A stretch of DNA of 64,000 bases from Streptosporangiales bacterium. GTDB lineage: Bacteria; Actinomycetota; Actinomycetes; Streptosporangiales; WHST01. Shown piece after piece: positions 51,968 to 61,038 of this stretch; position 1 is the first letter of the stretch; each line of letters begins with the position of its first letter. Made by a program: the position numbers and the translations under genes. A model generated the notes under the pieces. The model was not told the DNA's origin and did no database searches. It was given only the letters and a program-made list of their open reading frames with translations. The DNA lies in NCBI GenBank assembly GCA_009379955.1, contig WHST01000014.1:1-64000 (forward strand). The letters run 5' to 3'.

Positions 51968-52780
51968 TCAGGTCAGCAGGCTGCCCGTGAAGCCGAGCGC
52001 CGCGGCGATCGCGGGGTACAGCGACGGTCCCGCGACCAGCACCGCGACCGACGGTGGGCCGCCCCGGCCGACGTCGAGCCCGACGGTGGCGCCTGCCTCG
52101 GCGGCCACGAGGCCGGCGCCGGCGACGTCCCAGTGGTTCACCTCGTCCTCGTAGAACGCGTCTGCCCGGCCGGCGGCGAGGTCGGCGAGGTCGACCGCAC
52201 AGGCGCCGGCGCGGCGGATGTCCCTGACCCGGGGGAGCACGGCGGCGACGAGGTTGCCCTGCTCGCCGCGGTGCGCGGCGTCGTACGAGAAGCCGGTGGC
52301 CAGGAGGGCCTGACCGATCTCGACCGGGTCGTTGACGGTGAGCCGGGTGCCGTTACGGTACGCCCCGCCGCCCCGCGTCGCGTGGTACATCTCGTCGCGT
52401 ACCGGAACGTACACGGCGCTTGCGAGGGTGTGCTCGGCGTCCTCGACGGCCACGGACACCGCCCAGTCGTCGCGCCCGTACAGGTAGTTCACCGTGCCGT
52501 CGAGCGGGTCGATCACCCAGCGCAGCCCGCTCTCCCCAGGACGGGTGCCCGACTCCTCGGCGAGCACCGCGTCGTGCGGCCTTGCCGCCGCGATCGTGGT
52601 CGTCGCGACGTCCTCCGCGGCGCGGTCGGCGTCCGACACCACGTCGGTGGCCGACGACTTCGTCTCGACGGCCAGCGGCCCCTTGCGTCGTTCGAGCAGC
52701 ACCCTGCCCGCGGCCCGCGCGGCCTCGACCGCCAGCTCGACGAGCTCACTGCTGTCCAGTGCCTCCGCTTGGCTGCTCAT
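51968..52780 (-). CDS. inositol-monophosphatase-family phosphatase
   Basis: A 270-residue IMPase-fold enzyme. The metal motifs are EESG (about 75-78), WVIDPLDGTVNY (about 88-99) and WDVAGAGLVAAEAG near 220. It hydrolyses a sugar or inositol monophosphate with Mg2+. It is the last gene of the carbohydrate operon (4-bp overlap with the ABC ATPase), so its substrate may be an intermediate of that pathway. Confidence 0.88.
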   Translation of the reverse strand: MSSQAEALDSSELVELAVEAARAAGRVLLERRKGPLAVETKSSATDVVSDADRAAEDVATTTIAAARPHDAVLAEESGTRPGESGLRWVIDPLDGTVNYLYGRDDWAVSVAVEDAEHTLASAVYVPVRDEMYHATRGGGAYRNGTRLTVNDPVEIGQALLATGFSYDAAHRGEQGNLVAAVLPRVRDIRRAGACAVDLADLAAGRADAFYEDEVNHWDVAGAGLVAAEAGATVGLDVGRGGPPSVAVLVAGPSLYPAIAAALGFTGSLLT

Positions 52781-53838
52781 GAGTCCTCCAGACGTCTGTC
52801 GTCGGGACCGAACAGGTGCAGGTCGTCCCTGCTCAACGTCACCGGCACGGTCACGCCCTCGTGCACGCCGTCGAGGTGACGCGCCTCCACCACCGCCGTC
52901 AACGTCATGCCGTCCGCGTCGAGGGTGACGATCGCGCGGGGGCCGAGCAGCTCGACGAGCTCGACCCTGGCCCGCAGGTCGGGCGCGGACGCCGCCGCCC
53001 CGACCAGCACGTCCTCGGGACGCACGCCGACGGTCACGGGTCCCGACGGGACGCCGGCCCGTTCGATCCGCGCGGCGCCGACGTGGACGGTGCCGTCGCC
53101 GGCGTCGGCCTTGACGAGGTTCATCCGCGGGCTGCCGACGAACCCGGCGACGAAGACGTCGACCGGACGCGCGTAGAGGTCGGCGGGTGCGCCGCGCTGG
53201 GCGACCTCGCCGTCGCGCAGCACGACCATCTCGTCCGAGAGCGTCATGGCCTCCTCCTGGTCGTGCGTGACGTAGAGGGCGGTGGTGCCCAGCTCGCGCT
53301 GCAGGCGCGCGAGCTCGGTCCGCATCTCGACTCGCAGTTTGGCGTCGAGGTTCGACAGCGGTTCGTCGAACAGGAAGACGTGAGGTTGCCGGACGATGGC
53401 GCGTCCGATCGCCACCCGCTGCTGCTGACCGCCGGACAGTGCCCTGGGCTTGCGCCCGAGCAGCGCCTCGATGCCCAGGCTGCGCGCGGCGTCACCGACC
53501 CGGCGGTCGACCTCGGTGCGGCTCAGCGCGCGGGCACGCAGCGGGAAGGCGATGTTCTCGCGGACGGTGAGGTGCGGGTAGAGCGCGTAGTTCTGGAACA
53601 CCATCGCGACGTCGCGGTCCTTCGGCTCCAGCCTCGTCACGTCGGTGGGCCCGATCCAGACGCGACCCGAGGTCACGGGCTCCAGGCCGGCGACCATGCG
53701 CAGCGTCGACGTCTTGCCGCAGCCGGACGGCCCGACGAGCACGGTGAACCGCCCGTCGTCGATGTCGAGGTCGAGATCGCGGACGGCCTCGACGTCGCCG
53801 TAGCGCTTGGTCACCTTCTCCAGGGTCACGGTCGCCAT
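52777..53838 (-). CDS. carbohydrate ABC transporter ATP-binding protein (MalK/UgpC type)
   Basis: A 353-residue ATPase. Walker A GPSGCGKTST (about 36-45), Q-loop near QNYALYPHL, signature LSGGQQQRVAIGRAI, Walker B VFLFDEPLSNLDAK and the C-terminal OB-fold regulatory domain of MalK/UgpC proteins. It powers the two permeases upstream in the operon. ATG 53838 follows AGGAGG. It overlaps the IMPase. Confidence 0.92.
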   Translation of the reverse strand: MATVTLEKVTKRYGDVEAVRDLDLDIDDGRFTVLVGPSGCGKTSTLRMVAGLEPVTSGRVWIGPTDVTRLEPKDRDVAMVFQNYALYPHLTVRENIAFPLRARALSRTEVDRRVGDAARSLGIEALLGRKPRALSGGQQQRVAIGRAIVRQPHVFLFDEPLSNLDAKLRVEMRTELARLQRELGTTALYVTHDQEEAMTLSDEMVVLRDGEVAQRGAPADLYARPVDVFVAGFVGSPRMNLVKADAGDGTVHVGAARIERAGVPSGPVTVGVRPEDVLVGAAASAPDLRARVELVELLGPRAIVTLDADGMTLTAVVEARHLDGVHEGVTVPVTLSRDDLHLFGPDDRRLEDS

Positions 53839-53849
53839 GCCTGCCTCCT

Positions 53850-54668
53850 TCAGTACTTGACCGCGCCGCCGCTGATGCCGCGGACCAGCCGGCGCTGGAC
53901 GAGCGCGCTCACGACGAGGACCGGCACGACCGACACGATGATCGCCCCGCACATGGCGCCGAGCTCGACGCCGCGGAACGTGTTGAACCCCGCGATGCTG
54001 ACCGGCAGCGTCGCCGCGTTGCCCGGCGCGAGGATGAGGGCGTAGAAGAGGTCGTTCCAGCTCAGCACGAAGCCGAAGATGCCGGCCGCGCCGACGCCGG
54101 GCAGCACCTGCGGCAGCACGACCTTGCGGAACGCGGCGAACCTGCCGTACCCGTCGACGAGCGCCTGCTCCTCCAGCTCCTTCGGCACCGCGTCGAAGAA
54201 GCCGATGAGGAACCACGTGACGACCGGCAGCACGAAGCTCAGGTGTGCCGCCATGACCGCGACCAGCGTGTCATTGAGCCGCAGCGTGTAGGCGAACGCG
54301 AGGAACGGGAACGCGAGCACCGCGGGCGGCAGCACCTGCGCGGCGAGGATGCCGAACCGTGACAGCCGGCCGCCCGCCTTGTAGCGCGAGATCGCGTACG
54401 CGCCCATCGTGCCGACGAGTAGCGACAGCGCAACCGTGACGAGCCCGACCTCGAGGCTGCGAAGCGCCGCGCCAAGCACGCCCTGCGAGAGCACGGCGCG
54501 CCAGTTGTCGAGCGTCGGCGCGAACGTCACGGCCGTCGGGTCGTTGAGAGCGTCGGACGTCTTGAGGCTGCCGAGCGCGAGCCAGGCGAACGGCAGCGCC
54601 ACCACGAGCACGGCGAGGACGAGGAACGCCACCCGCACGATGCTGCCGGCCGGCGATCGACGGGTCAT
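53850..54668 (-). CDS. carbohydrate ABC transporter permease (MalG type)
   Basis: A 272-residue permease with six hydrophobic segments and the EAA-type loop (EEQALVDGYGRFAAFRKVVLP, here about 165-185) that docks on the ATPase. ATG overlaps the first permease stop by 4 bp. It forms the channel with the partner permease. Confidence 0.92.
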   Translation of the reverse strand: MTRRSPAGSIVRVAFLVLAVLVVALPFAWLALGSLKTSDALNDPTAVTFAPTLDNWRAVLSQGVLGAALRSLEVGLVTVALSLLVGTMGAYAISRYKAGGRLSRFGILAAQVLPPAVLAFPFLAFAYTLRLNDTLVAVMAAHLSFVLPVVTWFLIGFFDAVPKELEEQALVDGYGRFAAFRKVVLPQVLPGVGAAGIFGFVLSWNDLFYALILAPGNAATLPVSIAGFNTFRGVELGAMCGAIIVSVVPVLVVSALVQRRLVRGISGGAVKY

Positions 54669-55522
54669 GCGGCACGCTGCCGGTCGATGCGCAGGAACAG
54701 GACGATCACTGCGACGAGCACGACGGCGAGGACGAGGTAGCCCATCGCCGACGCCTCGCCCATCCGGAAGAACTGGATGCCGGTCTGGTACACGTAGTAC
54801 TGGAGCGTCTGCGTCTCCGTGCCCGGCCCGCCGCGCGTCGTCGCGTATACGTACTCGAACACCTTCAGCGCGTCGAGTCCGCGGATCAGCACGGCGACCG
54901 CGACAACCGGACGCAGCATCGGCAGCGTGACCCGGCGGAACGTGTACCAGGCGGACGCCCCGTCGACGCGCGCCGCCTCGAACGGCGCGCTCGGCAGGCT
55001 CTCCAGACCCGCGAGCAGCAGCAGGACCATGAACGGCGTCCACTGCCAGGCGTCGATGAGCGCGATGGTGAGCAGCGCCTTGCCCGAGCCGAAGAAGTCG
55101 TACGAGACGCCGAGCGAGCCGAGTACCGCGGGAACCACGCCGAGCTGCGAGTTGAGCAGGAAGCGGAAGAGCAGCCCGACGGCGATCGGCGTCACGAACA
55201 TCGGTGCGAGCAGCAGCCCGCGGGTGAGGTTCCGCAGCCGGCGCTGCCGCTGGAGCGCGAGCGCGAGGGCGAGACCGACGACGAGCTCGACCGTCACGGC
55301 GACGAGCACGAACACCGCCGTGTTGCCGAACGCGCCCCAGAACCCTTGGTCGGTAAGGGCGTCGACGTACTGGCGACCGCCGACGACCGAGAGGTTCGCG
55401 CGGTCGGTGATCTTGTAGTCGGTCAGGCTCAGGTAGAAGCTGTTGACCAGCGGATAGCCGACGACGGCGAGGAAGAGCGCGACCAGCGGCAGCAACATCC
55501 GGTACCGGAAACTCACTGCCAC
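54665..55522 (-). CDS. carbohydrate ABC transporter permease (MalF type)
   Basis: A 285-residue permease. Six to seven hydrophobic segments; the EAA loop reads FEAARVDGASAWYTFRRVTL (about 180-199). It pairs with the MalG-type permease. It is 97 bp downstream of the binding-protein gene. Confidence 0.92.
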   Translation of the reverse strand: MAVSFRYRMLLPLVALFLAVVGYPLVNSFYLSLTDYKITDRANLSVVGGRQYVDALTDQGFWGAFGNTAVFVLVAVTVELVVGLALALALQRQRRLRNLTRGLLLAPMFVTPIAVGLLFRFLLNSQLGVVPAVLGSLGVSYDFFGSGKALLTIALIDAWQWTPFMVLLLLAGLESLPSAPFEAARVDGASAWYTFRRVTLPMLRPVVAVAVLIRGLDALKVFEYVYATTRGGPGTETQTLQYYVYQTGIQFFRMGEASAMGYLVLAVVLVAVIVLFLRIDRQRAA

Positions 55523-55619
55523 GCCTCCGTGGCAGAGTAGGGACAGTCGCCGGTCCGGACTGTGCGCCGGGGGGTCGCTAGCTCGGACCGGCGGCCCTTT
55601 CTCTCGTCGGCTGCCCAGG

Positions 55620-56933
55620 TCATTCGTCCCGGATCTTCTTCGCCTCGTCGTCGGCGGCCTTCAGCGCCGCGGCCGGGCTCTTCTTGCCGGCGACGGCCGA
55701 GTTGAGCTCGGTGCCGACCGCCTGGATCATCTCCTCGCCGTTGGCGCCCTCGGACAGCGGCGACGAGTTCTCGAGCAGCTCGCGCACCGTGTCGTAGTAC
55801 TCCGCGCCGCCCTGCTCGCGCACCTCGGCGTCGGACAGGACGCTGGTACGGACCGGTGCGCCACCGGCGAGCACGCGCTGCTTCTCGCCCTGCTTCGACG
55901 TCAGCCACGACACGAACGCCCACGATGCGTCCGACGTGGCGGAGTTCGCCGGGATCGACCACGACCAGGAGCCGAGCACCTGGTGCCCGCCGGGGAACGG
56001 CGCGAGACCGAACTCGCCCGCGAACTTCCCGCTGCCCTTCTTGTTCAGCGCGGGCAGCATCCAGTTGTACGACACCATCATCGCGGCCTTGTCGGACGAG
56101 ACCGCGCGCTGTGCCTCGTCGAACGCCCAGTTGAGGCTGTTCTTCGGCGCGCTCTTCTCGTACATCGCGATGTACGCCGAGAGCGCCTTGCGTCCCTCCG
56201 GGGTGTCGAGGGTGACGTTGCCGCTGTTGTCGTGGATGCGCCCGCCCTCGGCGAACAGGAAGTTGCCCCACTCCTCGAAGACCTTGTAGCCGCGCTGTGG
56301 CTGCATGGCGATGCCGGCGCGCTTCGCCGTGGTGAGCTTCGCGGCCGCGGCCTGCAGCTCGGTCAGCGTCTTCGGCGGCTCGATCCCCTCGGCCGCGAAC
56401 AGGTCCTTGCGGTAGACGAGACCGAGCGCGTAGTTGTAGAACGGCACGCCGTACGTGTGGCCGTCGACCTCGTTGATCGACCGCAGCGGCTCGGCGAAGT
56501 CGTCGTACGCGTAGCCGTCGGTGTTGTCGACGCGGCCCTCGAGCGGTTCGAGGAACCCGGCCTTCGCGAAGTCGTACATCCAGGGGTTGTCGACGACCAC
56601 GAGGTCGTACGTGGGCTTCGGCGCCTGGAACGACGCGACGAGCTTGTCCCTGATCTGGTCGTACGTCAGCGTCTGGATCTCGACCTTGATGCCCGGGTAC
56701 TCCTTGGTGAACTCGGGCACGAGCTCCTTGACGATGTCGCTGTCGGGCACGCCCTCCATGAGCAGCCGCACCGTGCCCTTGGTGTCCTTCGACACCGCGC
56801 CCTTGGTGCTCGTCTCCTCGGGTGCCTGCCCACCGCCGCCGACGCAGCCGGCGCCCAGCGCCACCGTGGCGGCCAGCGCGGTCACGACGGTCGCGACGCG
56901 ACGCGTCCCGCTTCTCGGTGTGGTTGCCTTCAT
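55620..56933 (-). CDS. carbohydrate-binding lipoprotein
   Basis: A 437-residue extracellular solute-binding protein of family 1. The signal has a lipobox LGAGC (Cys30) followed by a Gly-rich linker; PTYDLVVVDNPWMYDF and AMMVSYNWMLPALNKKG are typical hinge and pocket segments. It delivers a sugar or polyol to the two permeases. The sugar cannot be told from sequence. Confidence 0.9.
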   Translation of the reverse strand: MKATTPRSGTRRVATVVTALAATVALGAGCVGGGGQAPEETSTKGAVSKDTKGTVRLLMEGVPDSDIVKELVPEFTKEYPGIKVEIQTLTYDQIRDKLVASFQAPKPTYDLVVVDNPWMYDFAKAGFLEPLEGRVDNTDGYAYDDFAEPLRSINEVDGHTYGVPFYNYALGLVYRKDLFAAEGIEPPKTLTELQAAAAKLTTAKRAGIAMQPQRGYKVFEEWGNFLFAEGGRIHDNSGNVTLDTPEGRKALSAYIAMYEKSAPKNSLNWAFDEAQRAVSSDKAAMMVSYNWMLPALNKKGSGKFAGEFGLAPFPGGHQVLGSWSWSIPANSATSDASWAFVSWLTSKQGEKQRVLAGGAPVRTSVLSDAEVREQGGAEYYDTVRELLENSSPLSEGANGEEMIQAVGTELNSAVAGKKSPAAALKAADDEAKKIRDE

Positions 56934-56977
56934 GCCCCACTCCTGTCCTCGTGCGTACCGGCGCCCGCGGGTGCCGG

Positions 56978-57742
56978 TCAGTCCATGTAGGCGCCCCCGT
57001 TGACCGCCACGGCCTCACCCGTGACGAAACCCGCGTCGTCACCGGCGAGGAACGCGACGACGCGCGCGACGTCCTCGGGTTCCTCGAGGCGGCGCAGCGG
57101 CGTGTCGTCGAGCATCATGCGGCGGACGTCGCCCTCGCCCACGCCGCGCAGCGCTGCCTCCCAGCCGAGCTCCCGCTCCTGCATCGAGGTGCTGACGTAG
57201 CCGGGGCACACGCTGTTGACGCGGATGCCGTACTCGGCGAGCTCGTACGCCATCGCCTGGGTGAGCCCGACGACGCCGAACTTGCTGGCGACGTAGTCGG
57301 CGAGGAACGGCACCCTGCCCTGCTTGCCGGCCATCGACGCGACGTTGACGATCGCGCCGGGACGCCCGAGCGCGACCATCGCGCGGGCGGCGGCCTGTCC
57401 GGCGAAGAAGACACCGCGCAGGTTGACCGCCAGCGTGCGGTCGTACGCCTCCTCGCCGGCGTCGAGGAAGCGCTGCATCGTCGAGACACCGGCGTTGGAG
57501 ACCCAGACGTCGAGTGCGCCGTGCTCGGCGGCGACGGCGTCGGCCAGCGCCCGCGCGGCGGCCGCGTCCGTGACGTCGAGGGAACGCGCGCTCGCGTCGG
57601 CGCAGGTGTCGGCCGTGCGCTGTGCGGCGATCTCGTCGAGGTCGGTCGCGACGACGTGGGCGCCACGCTCGCTCAGCGTCCGCGCGATCGCCGCGCCGAT
57701 GCCGGAGCCTGCGCCGGTCACCACCGCGATCGGTGTACTCAT
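56978..57742 (-). CDS. SDR-family oxidoreductase
   Basis: A 254-residue classical short-chain dehydrogenase. Cofactor motif TGAGSGIG (9-16), NNAG-type NAGVS, catalytic Ser in NVASMAGKQG, YVASK, and the C-terminal substrate loop. It overlaps the FGGY kinase gene by 4 bp. It is likely the polyol or sugar dehydrogenase of the operon. Confidence 0.9.
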   Translation of the reverse strand: MSTPIAVVTGAGSGIGAAIARTLSERGAHVVATDLDEIAAQRTADTCADASARSLDVTDAAAARALADAVAAEHGALDVWVSNAGVSTMQRFLDAGEEAYDRTLAVNLRGVFFAGQAAARAMVALGRPGAIVNVASMAGKQGRVPFLADYVASKFGVVGLTQAMAYELAEYGIRVNSVCPGYVSTSMQERELGWEAALRGVGEGDVRRMMLDDTPLRRLEEPEDVARVVAFLAGDDAGFVTGEAVAVNGGAYMD

Positions 57743-59217
57743 TCCCTGCTCCTCGCCGCCAGTCGGTGGGACGTGTCACGCAGCCGGTCCTGGAGATCGA
57801 GGTACATCTGGTACCCCTCCTCGTACGCGGTCTCGCCCGTCGGCTCGACGGGGGAGCCGAGCCGCACGACGCCTGCGCCCTCGGCCCAGTCGGAGAACAC
57901 GCCGGTGCCCACGCCGGCCGCCGCCGCCGCACCCAGCGCGGCACCGGGGTGGTCGGTCACCGGGTAGAGCGGCCGGCCGAGCACGTCGGCGAGGATGCGC
58001 TTCCACAGCATCGACCTGCTGCCGCCGTTGGTCACGCGGCCGAGGCCGAGCCGCACCCCGCGCTCGGCGAAGATCTCGGTGTGCTGGCGGAAGCCGTACG
58101 CGATGGCCTCCAGGCACGACCGGTAGACGTCGGCGCGGTCGTGGCCGAGGTGCAGCCCGACGAACGAGCCGCGCAGGTCGGGGTCGTGCAGCGGCGACTT
58201 CTCGCCGAGGAAGTACGGCTGGCAGACGAGCGAGGCGGCCGCGCGCTTCTCCGCCTCCTTGTCGAGCAGCTCGAGCGAGACGTCGCCGACGAGCCGCTGC
58301 ACCCAGCGCAGCATGCTGCCGCTGGTGGCCATGCAGCCGTTGGGCAGCCAGCGTCCGGGCACGGGGTGTTCGTCGAGGTACAGCCGTGGGTCGAGGAGAC
58401 GGTCGACGGTCACCGCGAGGATGTCTCCGGCGCCGCCGAGCTTCACCAGCCAGTCGCCGGGATCGGTGAGGCCGGCGGCGTACGCGGACAGCACGTGGTC
58501 GGCGCCGCCGACGACGATGGGAGTGCCCGCCGCGAGGCCGGTGGCCTCCGCGGCGGCCGCGCCGACGGCGCCGACCACGCTGCCTGGTCGTGCCGGAGAC
58601 GGCAGCTTCTCGGCGGAGACGAGGGCGGCGTCGACGACCACGCCGGCCAACTCACCTTCCAGCGTGTAGAGCCCGCTCTCCAACGCCCAGTTGGACTCGA
58701 CGTGCACGTCGGCGCCGAGCGCGCGGGCCAGCCAGTCGTACGACCCGAGCACGGCTGTGGTGCGCCGCCAGATGTCGGGCTCGTGCGTTGCGAGCCACAC
58801 GAGCGTGGGCGCGACGGACTGCTGGGTGAGCGCGGAGCCGGTCAGCGCCAGCAGGTCGGTGTCGGCGAGCCGGGCGGCCAGCTGGTCGATCTCGTCGACG
58901 GCACGCGCGTCGTTCTGCAGGATCGCGCGGCGGAGCGCCCGCCCCTCCGCGTCGACGGGCACGACCGCGGGCACCATGCCGGAGGCCGCGACCGCGCCGA
59001 TGTCGGACGCGGGGATGCCCGCCTGCTTCGCCACTCGGGGGACGAGCGCGCAGACGTTGCTCCACCACTCCCGCGTGTCGGCCTCCGCCCAGCCCGCACG
59101 CGGGGAGTGCAGCTCGACGGGGAGGCTGTCGGCGGCGAGCACGCCGCGGCCCGGCTCGACTACGACGAGCTTCGTCGAGGTCGTGCCGAGATCGACACCG
59201 AGCAGCAGGTCACGCAC
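57739..59217 (-). CDS. FGGY-family carbohydrate kinase
   Basis: A 492-residue kinase of the xylulokinase/FGGY family: GVDLGTTSTKLVVV at the N-terminus, GGADHVLSAYAAG and TNGGSRSMLWKRILADVLGR in the C-terminal half. It phosphorylates a pentulose, erythrulose or similar sugar produced by the SDR. It overlaps BtpA by 8 bp and SDR by 4 bp. Confidence 0.9.
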   Translation of the reverse strand: MRDLLLGVDLGTTSTKLVVVEPGRGVLAADSLPVELHSPRAGWAEADTREWWSNVCALVPRVAKQAGIPASDIGAVAASGMVPAVVPVDAEGRALRRAILQNDARAVDEIDQLAARLADTDLLALTGSALTQQSVAPTLVWLATHEPDIWRRTTAVLGSYDWLARALGADVHVESNWALESGLYTLEGELAGVVVDAALVSAEKLPSPARPGSVVGAVGAAAAEATGLAAGTPIVVGGADHVLSAYAAGLTDPGDWLVKLGGAGDILAVTVDRLLDPRLYLDEHPVPGRWLPNGCMATSGSMLRWVQRLVGDVSLELLDKEAEKRAAASLVCQPYFLGEKSPLHDPDLRGSFVGLHLGHDRADVYRSCLEAIAYGFRQHTEIFAERGVRLGLGRVTNGGSRSMLWKRILADVLGRPLYPVTDHPGAALGAAAAAGVGTGVFSDWAEGAGVVRLGSPVEPTGETAYEEGYQMYLDLQDRLRDTSHRLAARSRE

Positions 59218-60016
59218 CGCGGGCTGCCTCCAGGAAGCGGACCGCGCGGTCGCGGTCGACCGGGTTCCACGTGTAGCCGTCGACCTTGAGGTCGCTGCCG
59301 ACGATCGCGCCGTCCGCGTGCCGCAGGAACTGCGCGATGGTCGCCGACTTGGCGCCGGTGTTGAGCAGGACGGGGACGTCGGCGGGGACGGCCTCGCGTA
59401 CCTCCGCGACCGTCGCGACGTCAGGCCCCGCGCCCGCCATCGGGCCGGAGACGAGGATCGTGTCGGCGAGGCTCGACACCACGGCCGAGCGTGCGGCCGC
59501 CGGCGCCTCGCGCCGGCCGATGGGCGACGCGAACTCCGGCGTGACGTTCATGAACACGGCGATCCGTTCGGCGTCGAGGCGGCGACGCTCGCGCAGCAGC
59601 TCGGCGGGGTTGGTGTTCCACAGGCCCATGTCGGACTCGTAGACGCCGGTGGCGACCTCGCGGATGAAGCTCGCGCCGGTGGCGACCGCGACGGCGAGCG
59701 CGCACTGGGCGTCCCAGAGGAAGTCGACGCCGAACGGCCGGTCGCCGGGGGCGCACTCGGTGACGACCTTCGCCATGACCGCGGCGCTCGGCAGGCCGGC
59801 ACGCAGCTCGTACGGCCGGTCGCCCTCGTTGCAGAACATGACGGCGTCGAAGCCCACGTCGAGGAGGATGTCGAGGTCGCGGCGCAGGCTGTCGACGAGG
59901 CCCTGGACGCCGGCCGCGGCGTCGTACAGCGGCGTGCCGGGCAGCGGCGGCACGTGCGCCATCGCGATCATCGGCTTGGCGATGCCAGGGAAGATCTCCG
60001 CGAAACGCGAGCTCAT
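59210..60016 (-). CDS. BtpA/SgcQ-family protein
   Basis: A 268-residue TIM-barrel protein. PMIAMAHVPPLPGTPLYDA and FMNVTPEFASPIG are family segments; the ends GSDLKVDGYTWNPVD also match. SgcQ-like proteins occur in sugar operons, with unknown reaction; BtpA affects photosystem I in cyanobacteria. It overlaps the FGGY kinase by 8 bp, which makes a role in this pathway likely. Confidence 0.85.
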   Translation of the reverse strand: MSSRFAEIFPGIAKPMIAMAHVPPLPGTPLYDAAAGVQGLVDSLRRDLDILLDVGFDAVMFCNEGDRPYELRAGLPSAAVMAKVVTECAPGDRPFGVDFLWDAQCALAVAVATGASFIREVATGVYESDMGLWNTNPAELLRERRRLDAERIAVFMNVTPEFASPIGRREAPAAARSAVVSSLADTILVSGPMAGAGPDVATVAEVREAVPADVPVLLNTGAKSATIAQFLRHADGAIVGSDLKVDGYTWNPVDRDRAVRFLEAARGA

Positions 60017-60128
60017 TGGTCCACGCGCCCGCTTCCTCTCTCGCCTCCGGCAGGTGTCGCGGCGACGCCCTGGCGGGCACTGCAGGTGTCGCGACCCCTA
60101 CCTGCGGCTCGCTCGTCAGCTCCTGCGC

Positions 60129-60920
60129 TCACTGGGGCTTGTCCTCCACCTTCTCCATCGGCACGCGGACGACCTCCGCGCCCTGGTCGGTCAGGGCGCG
60201 GGTGACCGGCTCGTCGTCCGCCGCGTCGGTGACGAGCACGTCGACGTCCGCCAGCGGCGCGACGGTCGCGAACGCGACCCGCCCGCACTTGGTGGCGTCC
60301 GCCAGAACGACGCTGCGCCTGGCCGACGCCATGGCCGCGCGCTTCACCCTGGTGTCGTCGAGGTTGTACTCGGTGATGCCCTTGGTCACATCGATGCCCG
60401 CGACGCCGATGAACGCGACGTCGCAGTTCACCGCGGCGAACACCTCCTCGGCGGCCGTGCCGACGAGGCTCATCTCGCCCGGGCGGAGCCAGCCGCCGGT
60501 GAGCAGCACCCGCATGTCCGGCTCGTGGCCGAGCTCCGCCGCCACGAGCAGGCTGGGGGTGACGATCGTGACGCCGCGGCGACCGCGCAGCGCACGGGCC
60601 AGCTCGAGGGTGGTGGTGCCGACGTCGATGACCGCCGTCTCGCCGTCGGCGATGAGCGCGGCCGCGGCACGGCCGATGGCCTGCTTCGCGGGCGCCGCCT
60701 CGGTCGAGCGGAGCGCCAGCGGCGGCTCGTACGCCCGGCTGACGGCGGTGATCGCGCCGCCGCGCACCCGGCGTACCGTGCCCTGCCCCTCGAGTGCCTC
60801 GAGGTCGCGGCGCACTGTCATCTCCGACACGGTGAACCGCCTGGCGAGGTCGGTGACGGTGACCTCGCCGTCCCTGGCCAGCGTCGCGACGACCTCGCGA
60901 CGGCGGCGCTCGGCGTTCAT
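60129..60920 (-). CDS. DeoR/GlpR-family regulator
   Basis: A 263-residue repressor. HTH RREVVATLARDGEVTVTDLA then RFTVSEMTVRRDLEALEGQG, followed by the sugar-phosphate-sensing domain (DVGTTTLELA). It probably reads a phosphorylated intermediate of the operon and controls it. ATG 60920 lies only 7 nt after the -10 box. A 112-bp gap separates it from BtpA; a second promoter could lie there. Confidence 0.9.
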   Translation of the reverse strand: MNAERRRREVVATLARDGEVTVTDLARRFTVSEMTVRRDLEALEGQGTVRRVRGGAITAVSRAYEPPLALRSTEAAPAKQAIGRAAAALIADGETAVIDVGTTTLELARALRGRRGVTIVTPSLLVAAELGHEPDMRVLLTGGWLRPGEMSLVGTAAEEVFAAVNCDVAFIGVAGIDVTKGITEYNLDDTRVKRAAMASARRSVVLADATKCGRVAFATVAPLADVDVLVTDAADDEPVTRALTDQGAEVVRVPMEKVEDKPQ

Positions 60921-60927
60921 GAGTGAC

Positions 60928-60969
60928 AATCTAGAACGCACCTACGCGCATTGGCAACACATTCGTGTG
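60928..60969 (-). promoter_or_regulatory. deoR operon promoter and dyad
   Basis: Read on the minus strand: TTGCCA (60957-60952), 18-bp spacer, TAGATT (60933-60928), with the start codon about 7 nt further, implying a leaderless transcript. The dyad CACATTCGTGTG (60958-60969) just upstream is a candidate operator. Confidence 0.4.
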
Positions 60970-61038
60970 AAGTCATGTGTCAAACGCACACGGTGGGGTT
61001 CGCACACCACTGCGCGCCGGGCATGCGAGTCTTAGCCC

